Below, piece by piece: positions 7,397 to 13,773 of a DNA stretch of 15,443 nucleotides. Source of the DNA: Bordetella parapertussis (lineage in GTDB: Bacteria; Pseudomonadota; Gammaproteobacteria; Burkholderiales; Burkholderiaceae_D). Each line of letters begins with the position of its first letter. Position 1 is the first letter of the stretch. The notes under the pieces were generated by a model that was given only the letters and a program-made list of their open reading frames with translations, was not told the DNA's origin and searched no databases. The stretch spans positions 1 through 15,443 of the forward strand of contig CAMCXB010000055.1 of assembly GCA_945883145.1 (NCBI GenBank). Reading direction: 5' to 3'. The translations under genes and the position numbers were made by a program.

Positions 7397-7717
7397 TTAT
7401 TTTAAAGAAAGTATGAGCTTTGCAATAGTCAATGCATCTGCTTCAGAGACTTGTTGTGGTGGCATGATGTCTTCTCCCCACACGCCTGTTCCACCCGCTT
7501 TTATTTTCTTAGCTAACTTTTCAGCTATGCCAGTTTGATTCGCATATTTTTGTGAAATTTCAACCATGTTGGGGCCGTATTTATTCTTATCAATCATATG
7601 GCACGCAGAACAGTTGTTGCGATTCATTAGAGTTTTGAGTTGATCCGTGTCTGCGTCGGCAGCTTTTGCTGAGACAGCAAAGCTCATAAGCAAAAGTAGT
7701 GAGATAGCGACTCTCAT
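7397..7717 (-). CDS. Small periplasmic class I cytochrome c (c551/c552-like)
   Basis: Protein of 106 residues. Residues 1-19 form a signal peptide (ending AKA/ADAD), leaving about 87 residues, the size of cytochromes c551/c552. The haem-binding motif is C36-S-A-C39-H40, and the distal ligand is very likely Met85 in the motif DIMPPQ. The YGPN turn (47-50) and the C-terminal helix (AKLILSLK) are typical of the fold. It should carry single electrons in the periplasm. It lies 87 bases after the quinoprotein gene on the same strand, so it is the natural electron acceptor for that enzyme, though a terminator between the genes means separate or reduced transcription. The ribosome site is weak (GAAAG). 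No lipobox or membrane anchor is seen, so the protein should be soluble. Confidence 0.92.
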   Translation of the reverse strand: MRVAISLLLLMSFAVSAKAADADTDQLKTLMNRNNCSACHMIDKNKYGPNMVEISQKYANQTGIAEKLAKKIKAGGTGVWGEDIMPPQQVSEADALTIAKLILSLK

Positions 7718-7756
7718 GATGTGTCTTTCAAATTTTGGTTAAGTAAAAATTGAGCT

Positions 7757-7789
7757 AAAAAAAACGCACTGCCAATTGGCAGCGCGTTT
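7757..7789 (-). terminator. Strong terminator between the quinoprotein and cytochrome c genes
   Basis: A long stem with arms at 7762-7774 and 7777-7789 pairs fully on the minus strand if one G-U pair is allowed, and is followed there by eight T residues (complement of 7757-7764). It is a textbook intrinsic terminator, 16 bases past the quinoprotein stop and 40 bases before the cytochrome ATG. The single mismatch makes the plus-strand version weaker. Confidence 0.85.
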
Positions 7790-7804
7790 CAAGTTGATGC
7801 TTAC

Positions 7805-9076
7805 TTATTGTGGTGTTACTTTATAGATCATGCCGCTTGCTTCGTCGGCCACATACAGGTTGCCCTGCTGGTCGAGAGAAACGTGACGGAAACGACCTGC
7901 AAATGTTGGCCAGAGCAATTCTTCACGCTTAGCTGACTTACCATCTTTAGAGATGTCGAGGATGTCGATACGGTTACCAGTTGGTGTGCCGTGGATACCG
8001 ATACCAGCGTAACCCACTGCCATACGACCTTCCCACTCTTTCCACTGCTTACCAACCAAGAATACGCTACCGCACATACCTTGTGACAAACCATTGTTGT
8101 TCCAAGCTGGTTTCATCGCGTTAGGATATGCCTTCAAGTCCGTCATAGGCATGAATGCTGCACGCTCTTTTGGTGGCAATGCGCCCATTTGGTTTGGTGA
8201 ATAGCCGCAATAGCCATCTGGACATGCAGGACGACCGTTTACGTTATCACGTGGATCCCAACCACCGTTACCACCGTTTTCTAGCTTGGTAACTTCGTCA
8301 CTGTGCCATGGGCCATTCTCTGACACGAACACTTCACCTGTACCAGGACGGAAGGCGATACCTTGTGGGTTACGATGACCGTATGTGAATATACGTGCAT
8401 CAAAACCTGCTGGTGGCTTGTTACCAGCTGCAGCTTTACCATCGCGATCTACACGCAAGATTTTGCCGCGCAGTTCGGTTGGGCTTTGTGGGCCAGCACC
8501 ATTGTGGTTGTCGCCAATCGAGACATAAATGAAGCCGTCAGGACCGAAACGTACACGACCACCGTTGTGTGCACCAGGGCCACCAAATGGGTGATTTGAT
8601 TTCTTTGGCTTGTAGCCGAAGTCGTCGATGATTTCTACGATGTCGGAAACGTCAGCCATCGAAGAGCCCACTTTCATGCGCATCAAGATGTTGTTGTAAC
8701 CACCGTAGGTACGGTTCGCGCCGCGTGAGCTGGAGTAGAGGTAAACATAACGGTTTGAATCGAAGTCGGGATCAACTGCAACACCCTGAACGCCTGCTTG
8801 TCCATCACAGAACAGATCGTCCTTGACATTAGCGAATCCACTTGATCCACCTACGCCCAGCAGTTTTTTCACGTCGCCGTTAGGTGTTCTTACTGACAGA
8901 CCTTTGCACTTCTCGGTGAAGAACATTGTGCCATCTTTGAGGAAGGCCATATCCCATGGTGACTCTGCTTGTTGGAAATTATCTGCCTTGACGGTTAAAG
9001 CAGATGCAGATCCTACTGTGAGCAACGCTGCTACAGCTAGCGCTGTTGGAAGATAAGAAACGACTGATTTTTTCAT
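7805..9076 (-). CDS. Periplasmic PQQ-dependent sugar/aldose dehydrogenase-type quinoprotein
   Basis: Protein of 423 residues of the soluble glucose/sugar dehydrogenase (GSDH) propeller family, expected to oxidise an aldose or similar alcohol with PQQ. The signal peptide ends near residue 26 (ASA/LTV). Family landmarks in order: ESPWDMAFLKDGTMFFTE (38-55), QGVAVDPDF (97-105), GAHNGGRVRFGPDGFIYVSIGD (starts 168) with the likely catalytic base His170, TYGHRNPQGIAF (231-242) with the PQQ-contacting R235, N236 and Q238, a SENGPWHSDE segment, and a final GRFRHVSLDQQGNLYVAD containing R395 and R397, which match PQQ-binding arginines of glucose dehydrogenase. Five cysteines lie outside the signal. 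The ribosome site AGGAGA (complement of 9081-9086) is strong. Base composition is richer in G+C than the flanking genes, with a preference for common codons, hinting at high expression. The true substrate is unknown. These enzymes normally use calcium with PQQ. Lanthanide use is only a hypothesis here. Confidence 0.88.
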   Translation of the reverse strand: MKKSVVSYLPTALAVAALLTVGSASALTVKADNFQQAESPWDMAFLKDGTMFFTEKCKGLSVRTPNGDVKKLLGVGGSSGFANVKDDLFCDGQAGVQGVAVDPDFDSNRYVYLYSSSRGANRTYGGYNNILMRMKVGSSMADVSDIVEIIDDFGYKPKKSNHPFGGPGAHNGGRVRFGPDGFIYVSIGDNHNGAGPQSPTELRGKILRVDRDGKAAAGNKPPAGFDARIFTYGHRNPQGIAFRPGTGEVFVSENGPWHSDEVTKLENGGNGGWDPRDNVNGRPACPDGYCGYSPNQMGALPPKERAAFMPMTDLKAYPNAMKPAWNNNGLSQGMCGSVFLVGKQWKEWEGRMAVGYAGIGIHGTPTGNRIDILDISKDGKSAKREELLWPTFAGRFRHVSLDQQGNLYVADEASGMIYKVTPQ

Positions 9077-9098
9077 TTAATCTCCTGATTTGTTTTAA

Positions 9099-9131
9099 GT
9101 TGATCAACGCTTTTTTAATGCTGAAAGCATT
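9099..9131 (-). promoter_or_regulatory. Palindromes in the quinoprotein gene leader
   Basis: GTTGATCAAC (9099-9108) is a perfect ten-base palindrome. AATGCT-GAA-AGCATT (9117-9131) is a perfect six-base-arm hairpin. Both lie within 55 bases upstream of the quinoprotein ATG, next to its ribosome site. They could stabilise the transcript or form an operator. A-rich DNA separates them. Confidence 0.35.
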
Positions 9132-9758
9132 GTTACTTGTGAAGTTTGTTTTCTAGTTTAATTACTACAAAAAAAACGCATTTACTTCTAATAGAATTTT
9201 CACTGAGTACCTACCCTTACTTGTAAAAGAACTACCATTCAGAAGCACTATTATTATTTCTTAATTTCAATCTTTAAACAAGGTACAGCATGATTTTTTG
9301 TCATAATTTAGTGAAATAATAAAAATAAATTTTTACGATTCAAATTAAATAAAATAAAAATAAAAAAATTTGCACTTTGATTTTTTAATTGTGCAATGCG
9401 AAAAAAAAATTATAAAAGAATAAAAATATTTTCATTTTTATAAAACCATACAATAAACATGGATAAAAATTTTCAATAAAGTTTTCCAAAAAATTATAAG
9501 AATGAATTTTTGAGAAAATTTAAATATGCAACACAAGTTCAACAGCATATTAATAAACACATAAGTGATATTCGATCTGATGCGATGTTGCATGGATAAG
9601 TAGTGCTGCAAGAAGCTAGTTTCCTTACACATCAAGAGCGGGATTTATTGAAGATGAAACGGGTTGACTGAGCCTAATTAGAGCGATTAAACTTTTGACA
9701 ACTATATCTAGATCTTAAGAATTTTTAACTAGACCAAAACAACAAATCGAAACCCTTT

Positions 9759-9764
9759 TATAAT
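9759..9764 (+). promoter_or_regulatory. Predicted -10 box of the EF-hand gene
   Basis: A perfect TATAAT lies 46 bases before the EF-hand ATG. The hexamer 17 bases upstream (AAAACA at 9736-9741) matches the -35 consensus at only three positions, so the promoter may be activator-dependent. A TTGACA at 9695-9700 lacks a good partner at the right spacing. Confidence 0.45.
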
Positions 9765-9810
9765 TACGATCGCAGTGCAGCATTTAATTTTATTATTAAG
9801 AGGATGTGCC

Positions 9811-10170
9811 ATGAATTTTCCTAAGTTATTAGTTATTTTTACAACATTATCTTTATTGACTGGTGTCGCTTTTGCAGGTGAAGTGAAGAAGGGCGATAAA
9901 GATAAAGATGGTCATTTAGACAAAATGGAAGCTAAAGCATTTGCTATGTTGTCTAGTCATTTCGATATTATCGACACAGATAAAGACGGCACCATTGATC
10001 AAGCTGAAATCGACACCCATAAGATTATGATGGGTGACAAAGATAATGACGGTACTGTTGACAAAAGTGAAATTAAACACAAGGGCTTAGCTAAAGCCTT
10101 TGATAAACTTGACACCGATAAAGACGGCACCTTAGACGCAAAAGAAGTCGCAGCATTCTTTAAGAAGTAA
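9811..10170 (+). CDS. Exported four-EF-hand metal-binding protein, lanmodulin-like
   Basis: Protein of 119 residues. Residues 1-22 are a signal peptide ending VAFA/GEV, so it acts in the periplasm. Four canonical 12-residue EF loops follow: DKDKDGHLDKME (29-40), DTDKDGTIDQAE (55-66), DKDNDGTVDKSE (76-87) and DTDKDGTLDAKE (101-112). All metal ligands at loop positions 1, 3, 5, 9 and 12 are Asp or Glu. The loops are only 14, 9 and 13 residues apart, close to the 12-13 of lanmodulin and far from the roughly 24 of calmodulin-like pairs. The segment FDKLDTDKDGTLDAKE (97-112) differs from my memory of a lanmodulin segment by one residue, Thr for Pro. Lanmodulin's position-2 proline is replaced by Lys or Thr in all four loops. 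I chose ATG 9811 over an in-frame GTG at 9775 because AAGAGGA (9798-9804) and the signal peptide fit it. It may instead be an ordinary calcium-binding EF-hand protein. Confidence 0.85.
   Translation: MNFPKLLVIFTTLSLLTGVAFAGEVKKGDKDKDGHLDKMEAKAFAMLSSHFDIIDTDKDGTIDQAEIDTHKIMMGDKDNDGTVDKSEIKHKGLAKAFDKLDTDKDGTLDAKEVAAFFKK
9973..10131 (+). repeat. Near-identical EF-loop DNA repeats
   Basis: Bases 9973-9993 (loop 2) and 10111-10131 (loop 4) match at 20 of 21 positions, including synonymous sites. The other two loops (from 9895 and 10036) differ more. This points to a fairly recent duplication or conversion between loops 2 and 4. Confidence 0.6.
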
Positions 10171-10201
10171 TCAATCAAGCTTATTGAATTGATATCACCA
10201 T

Positions 10202-10238
10202 AAAAATCCCCAGCAATCACGGGTTGCTGGGGATTTTT
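10202..10238 (+). terminator. Strong bidirectional terminator after the EF-hand gene
   Basis: A perfect 15-base inverted repeat (10202-10216 with 10224-10238, loop TCACGGG) has a G/C-rich core CCCCAGCAA and is followed by T-rich sequence. The A-run at its left edge gives a T-run on the minus strand as well, so it can stop transcripts from both sides. It starts 31 bases after the EF-hand stop. Confidence 0.9.
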
Positions 10239-10357
10239 TATTTTTCTGGCAACTTTGTACTGAAAGTTGTGTTGGTCTTGTTCGCTACCGATCTCAACTT
10301 TTTTCTCAACTCATTAGCTCGTAAAAATTCTAAATTTTCACTCTTAGGAATAAGCAC
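10238..10357 (-). CDS. Possible small protein gene (39 codons), antisense to the operon leader
   Basis: A minus-strand frame starts at GTG 10357 with AAGG six bases upstream, and stops at 10238-10240 right at the edge of the bidirectional terminator. The predicted 39-residue product begins MLIPKSENLEFLRANELRKK. It is basic, with one clear amphipathic helix (LEFLRANELRKKLRS), and has a more protein-like composition than a random frame in AT-rich DNA. The frame stays open upstream to a TAA near 10417, so a longer form from a rarer start, or a fragment of a former gene, is possible. I recognise no family. Start, terminator and composition are suggestive only. Confidence 0.3.
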   Translation of the reverse strand: MLIPKSENLEFLRANELRKKLRSVANKTNTTFSTKLPEK

Positions 10358-10366
10358 GTCATGCCT

Positions 10367-10421
10367 TGTTAAAATGGGGCTGATCTGAGATTTGTCCCTG
10401 CTGACTTATGATTTCAGCAGG
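10367..10421 (+). promoter_or_regulatory. Possible extended -10 promoter and leader hairpin of the acyl-CoA/biotin operon
   Basis: TGTTAAAAT (10367-10375) fits an extended -10 element (TG-N-TAAAAT) with no good -35 box. Downstream, CCTGCTGA (10397-10404) / TCAGCAGG (10414-10421) forms a perfect eight-base stem with a nine-base loop, ending 32 bases before the ATG. With no T-run it is not a terminator. It may be a leader regulatory or stabilising hairpin. Confidence 0.35.
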
Positions 10422-10453
10422 CTCAACAGCTAACTTTTCCGGAGTATAGCGCT

Positions 10454-11233
10454 ATGTCATCCCCTCTTTTGTTAGAGATAGAAGAATCGCTTGCCATCAT
10501 TACCTTAAATAATCCTACGCGAGCAAATGTGTTGGACTTGCCTATGGCAATGGCATTTGCACATGCAGTAGGTGAAATCGCTGCTAATCCTAAAGTGCGT
10601 GCTTTACTCATCACCGCAAATGGCAAACAGTTTTGTGCAGGTGGTGACATCACAGCGATGCAAGATCCATCTCGTTCATTGCATGCCGTGTTAGAAGAAT
10701 TAATCGCACCGATACACACAGCGATAGCAGTGCTACGTGAATCTTCATTTCCGATTGTGAGTGCAGTCAATGGTGCAGTCGGTGGTGGTGGAATAGGCAT
10801 GGCATTGTGTGCGGATTTAGTGTTAGCTGCTGAATCAATGAAACTGCGCGGTGGTTACTCAGCTATAGGTTTAACACCTGATGCAGGTGGTTCATGGTTT
10901 GTCACACAACGTGCAGGTGCGGCTCGTGCTAAAGAAATTTATTTAACCAATCGTGCTATCTCTGCTGCTGAGTGTTTGCAATTAGGTTTAGTGGATGCTG
11001 TGCATCCGGACGCAGAGTTGGCAGAAGCCGCTAAAAAATTAGCTAAGCAATTATCACAAGGTCCTTCACTAGCACAGGGACGTATCAAGATGCTGATCAG
11101 AGAGGCATCACACAACACAATAGAACAGCATTTGCATATGGAAAAAAGTTTTATGTTGGCTTCAGGTGAAAGCGCAGATGGACAAGAAGGTGTGCGTGCC
11201 TTTACAGAAAAACGTGCACCTAAATTTTTGTAA
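10454..11233 (+). CDS. Enoyl-CoA hydratase/isomerase family protein (PaaG-like)
   Basis: Crotonase-fold enzyme of 259 residues acting on an acyl-CoA thioester in the cytoplasm. The oxyanion-hole segments are CAGGD (61-65) and the Gly-rich NGAVGGGGIGMALCAD (106-121). Both catalytic glutamates of true enoyl-CoA hydratase are missing: the first position is Gly in GIGMAL and the second is Tyr in GGYSAIG. The Asp of TPDAGG (D143) is kept, as in PaaG-type isomerases, where the equivalent Asp does proton transfer. A double-bond isomerase is therefore a better guess than a hydratase. The C-terminal segment SADGQEGVRAFTEKRAP is typical of the family. GGAG at 10441-10444 supports the ATG. It is the first gene of an operon that continues to bioD, 37 bases before the next gene. 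The substrate is not known. Confidence 0.85.
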   Translation: MSSPLLLEIEESLAIITLNNPTRANVLDLPMAMAFAHAVGEIAANPKVRALLITANGKQFCAGGDITAMQDPSRSLHAVLEELIAPIHTAIAVLRESSFPIVSAVNGAVGGGGIGMALCADLVLAAESMKLRGGYSAIGLTPDAGGSWFVTQRAGAARAKEIYLTNRAISAAECLQLGLVDAVHPDAELAEAAKKLAKQLSQGPSLAQGRIKMLIREASHNTIEQHLHMEKSFMLASGESADGQEGVRAFTEKRAPKFL

Positions 11234-11270
11234 TTTTTAACTATAACTAAAGAATAAAACTAGGAGATGT

Positions 11271-12251
11271 ATGAAAGCCATAGTCTGTAAAGCATGGGGT
11301 CTGCCTGAAACACTCGTCATTGAAGAACAAGCTAATTTAGTACCCGCAGCAGGAGAGATCGTTATCGACATCATGGCAGCAGGTGTGAATTTTCCTGATG
11401 TACTGATTATTCAAAACAAATATCAATTTAAACCTGAATTACCTTTCACTCCAGGCAATGAACTCGCTGGTACTGTGCATGCAGTTGGTGCTGGTGTAAC
11501 TCAATATAAAGTGGGTGATAAGGTTTTTGCATTTGTACCGCAAGGTGCATTTGCGCAGCAAGTCAAAGTTACTGCTGATGCAGTACTGCCTATGGCAGCA
11601 GGAATGGATTTCGACACTGCAGCTGCGATCACTCTCACTTACGGCACTTCTCATCATGCGGTTGTCGATAGAGCACAATTAAAAGCTGGTGAAACCATGT
11701 TGGTATTAGGTGCAGCCGGAGGTGTGGGCTTAGCTGCGATTGAAATAGGTAAAGCATTAGGTGCGCGTGTGATTGCAGCTGCCTCCACAGCAGAGAAGCT
11801 CGCAGTTTGTAAAGAGCATGGTGCGGATGTCTTGATTAACTACACTACCGAAGATTTACGTGAAGCGATTAAAGCAGCAACTAATGGTAAAGGTCCTGAT
11901 GTCGTGTATGACCCAGTCGGTGGTAGTTATACCGAACCTGCATTTCGATCGATTGCGTGGCGTGGTCGTTATTTAGTCATTGGTTTTGCGAATGGTGAAA
12001 TACCTAAGTTGCCATTGAACTTACCATTACTCAAAGGTGCTTCCTTAGTGGGTGTGTTCTGGGGTGATTTTGCGCGACGTGAACCGGCACATAATCTCGC
12101 AGCGATGCAAGAACTCATGCGTTGGTTAGCTGAAGGAAAAATCAAACCGCATATCTCAGCACGCTATACGTTAGCAGATACGCCACAAGCATTAATCGAT
12201 ATGGCTTCACGCAAAGTCACAGGCAAGATCGTGATCTTGCCACGACAATAA
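11271..12251 (+). CDS. NADPH:quinone oxidoreductase-like MDR enzyme (zinc-independent)
   Basis: Medium-chain dehydrogenase/reductase of 326 residues, expected to reduce a quinone, enone or enoyl-CoA with NADPH. The N-terminal catalytic domain has AAGVNFPDVL (36-45) where zinc alcohol dehydrogenases carry the catalytic-zinc cysteine, then PGNELAGTV (61-69) and GDKVFAF. The Rossmann domain shows GAAGGVGLAAIEIGKALGA (147-165), the cofactor-binding glycine motif. There is no structural-zinc four-cysteine lobe. AGGAGA (11262-11267) precedes the ATG. The gene ends 13 bases before the PaaY-like gene, so it is clearly in the operon. Related family members often sit in acyl-CoA catabolism clusters, so an enoyl-CoA- or enone-reducing role is plausible but not proven. 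Confidence 0.88.
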   Translation: MKAIVCKAWGLPETLVIEEQANLVPAAGEIVIDIMAAGVNFPDVLIIQNKYQFKPELPFTPGNELAGTVHAVGAGVTQYKVGDKVFAFVPQGAFAQQVKVTADAVLPMAAGMDFDTAAAITLTYGTSHHAVVDRAQLKAGETMLVLGAAGGVGLAAIEIGKALGARVIAAASTAEKLAVCKEHGADVLINYTTEDLREAIKAATNGKGPDVVYDPVGGSYTEPAFRSIAWRGRYLVIGFANGEIPKLPLNLPLLKGASLVGVFWGDFARREPAHNLAAMQELMRWLAEGKIKPHISARYTLADTPQALIDMASRKVTGKIVILPRQ

Positions 12252-12264
12252 ATTAGGAAAGCTC

Positions 12265-12864
12265 ATGGCGAAAGTGTATGCAATAGATGGTGTCACACCA
12301 GTCATTGATCCGACTGCCTATGTACATCCCACTGCAGTATTAATTGGTGATGTCATTATCGGGCCTGGTTGTTATGTGGGCCCGGCTGCTTGCTTGCGGG
12401 GTGACTTTGGTCGTCTCATCATGGAAGCAGGCTCTAACTTACAAGACACCTGTGTGGTACATGGTTTTCCAGGGAGTGACACCGTGATTGAAGTGGATGG
12501 TCACATCGGTCATGGTGCAGTGATACATGGTGCACGAGTAGGTCGCAATGCATTAGTGGGTATGAATTCTGTGGTGATGGATGGTGTGGTGATTGGTGAA
12601 TCTTCAATTGTGGCTGCCATGTCCTTTGTTAAAACTGGCATGGTAATTCCACCTAAAAGTTTAGTCATGGGTTCCCCAGCACGAGTCACCAGAACTTTGT
12701 CGGATGAAGAGATAACATGGAAATCACGTGGCACGAAAGAATATCAACAACTCGCCATACGTTGTTTGCAAGGTATGGAAGAAGTGACACCTTTAACGAC
12801 AGTGGAAGCAGATCGCAAAAGAGTGCGACTGGATAATCCGCATGATCTGATTAAGCCTAAATAA
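12265..12864 (+). CDS. paaY: PaaY-like hexapeptide-repeat thioesterase (gamma-carbonic-anhydrase fold)
   Basis: Left-handed beta-helix protein of 199 residues, nearly the length of E. coli PaaY. It should be a cytoplasmic trimer with metal at the subunit interfaces. The likely metal ligands are H66 (VVHGFPG), H83 (GHIGHG) and H88 (VIHGARVG), with the five-residue spacing seen in gamma-carbonic anhydrases. The run DGHIGHGAVIHG followed by GRNALVGMNSVVMDG is the PaaY signature, and the helical C-terminal tail with EYQQLAIRC and EADRKRVR also fits PaaY. PaaY hydrolyses stalled or toxic CoA thioesters made during phenylacetate degradation. No ring-oxygenase genes (paaABCDE) are in the window, so here it may clear dead-end CoA esters of another pathway. 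AGGAA (12255-12259) is the ribosome site. Confidence 0.85.
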   Translation: MAKVYAIDGVTPVIDPTAYVHPTAVLIGDVIIGPGCYVGPAACLRGDFGRLIMEAGSNLQDTCVVHGFPGSDTVIEVDGHIGHGAVIHGARVGRNALVGMNSVVMDGVVIGESSIVAAMSFVKTGMVIPPKSLVMGSPARVTRTLSDEEITWKSRGTKEYQQLAIRCLQGMEEVTPLTTVEADRKRVRLDNPHDLIKPK

Positions 12865-12934
12865 GCCTAAAATGCCTGTATCCTGAGAGACTAAGATTGC
12901 AAGATAGTTGTTAGAGTCACCAAGGAGAATTGTT

Positions 12935-13729
12935 GTGAATTATCAGACCATAGAATGTGTCAAAAACGGAGCAGTCGCAACAGTTAGTTTAAATCGTCCT
13001 GAAGTACGTAATGCCTTCAATGAAGTCATGATTGCAGAAATGACGCAGGTGTTTAATGCGTTGCATGAAGATGAACAAATTAGAGTAGTGGTCTTGGCAG
13101 CAAAAGGCACAGCATTTTGTGCAGGTGCAGATTTAAATTGGATGAAAAAAATGTCTGCCTATAGCGAGGCAGAAAATCTCACCGATGCAGCCGCATTGGC
13201 TGAGATGATGCATACAATCTATCGCTGCTCTAAACCAACCATCGCTCGTATACAAGGTGATTGCTATGCAGGTGGCATGGGTTTAGTTGCTGCTTGTGAT
13301 ATCGCTATTGCACAACACTCGGTTGAATTTTGTTTATCTGAAGTGAGGTTGGGTTTAATACCCGCCACTATTTCACCTTATGTAGTACGCGCCATGGGTG
13401 AACGTGCAGCACATCGATATTTTTTAACGGCTGAGCGTTTTAGTGCAGATCAAGCTAAAGCCATAGGTCTAGTGCATGAAGTAGCGGAAGTCGATCAGCT
13501 AGATCACACCGTCTACACCATGGAACAAACTTTGTTAACCTGTAGCCCGCACGCGATTGCGGATGCTAAACAACTCTTAGGCGCTGTTGCAGGTAAAGAG
13601 ATTAATCCAAACTTAATTGCGGACACCGTTCAACGCATTGCGAATAGTCGCGCATCAGAACAAGGACGTGAAGGTGTGCAGGCATTTCTGAATAAACGCA
13701 AACCTAATTGGTTAAGCGACAATTCATAA
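12935..13729 (+). CDS. liuC: Methylglutaconyl-CoA hydratase-type enoyl-CoA hydratase (LiuC-like)
   Basis: Crotonase-fold enzyme of 264 residues, probably hydrating 3-methylglutaconyl-CoA to HMG-CoA in leucine/isovalerate breakdown. FCAGADLNWMKKMS (61-74), AGGMGLVAACDIAIA (112-126), FCLSEVRLGLIPA (132-144) and the tail ISPYVVRAMG are typical of bacterial LiuC. The second catalytic glutamate is kept (E136). The first is Gly, as I recall for LiuC-type proteins. The longest frame begins at a TTG at 12908, but AAGGAG (12922-12927) lies seven bases before GTG 12935, and the family start (MNYQTIE) fits that GTG, so I place the start there. The gap from the PaaY-like gene is 70 bases. No liuA, liuB or liuD lies in the window. 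Another short-chain hydratase is the alternative. Confidence 0.82.
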   Translation: MNYQTIECVKNGAVATVSLNRPEVRNAFNEVMIAEMTQVFNALHEDEQIRVVVLAAKGTAFCAGADLNWMKKMSAYSEAENLTDAAALAEMMHTIYRCSKPTIARIQGDCYAGGMGLVAACDIAIAQHSVEFCLSEVRLGLIPATISPYVVRAMGERAAHRYFLTAERFSADQAKAIGLVHEVAEVDQLDHTVYTMEQTLLTCSPHAIADAKQLLGAVAGKEINPNLIADTVQRIANSRASEQGREGVQAFLNKRKPNWLSDNS

Positions 13730-13773
13730 TCTCTTTTTAAGTACGATACTGACTAAAAAAATTAAAGACTTGC

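Larger units (their letters stand above)
9077..9810. other. Very AT-rich divergent intergenic region (734 bases)
   Basis: This gap lies between the divergent quinoprotein (-) and EF-hand (+) genes. G+C falls to 6/60 in 9301-9360 and 8/60 in 9421-9480 by hand count, with many short A- and T-tracts. It contains the quinoprotein leader palindromes, an inverted repeat TTGCAC (9370-9375) / GTGCAA (9391-9396), and the EF-hand promoter near 9759. A plus-strand frame at 9480-9671 has a coding-like amino-acid mix but a stop at 9597-9599 and no good start. A 65-codon minus-strand frame at 9438-9635 looks like chance. No confident promoter for the quinoprotein gene was found. Confidence 0.6.

Noticed and set aside
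7828..8599. Additional open frames inside the quinoprotein gene on both strands
   Set aside because: They are shadows of the real gene, with Trp/Val/Thr-rich composition and no start signals.
9438..9635. 65-codon minus-strand open frame in the AT-rich gap
   Set aside because: The composition is that expected from AT-rich noise (Phe, Ile, Leu, Lys). It has no ribosome site and no recognisable domain.
9695..9723. TTGACA at 9695 as the EF-hand promoter
   Set aside because: Sequences 15-18 bases downstream match the -10 consensus poorly. The TATAAT at 9759 is better placed.
9775..9810. Longer EF-hand protein from a GTG at 9775
   Set aside because: The extra residues spoil the signal peptide, and the strong ribosome site lies in front of ATG 9811.
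12908..12934. Longer LiuC-like protein from the TTG at 12908
   Set aside because: AAGGAG at 12922-12927 is correctly spaced for GTG 12935, and the family N-terminus begins there.
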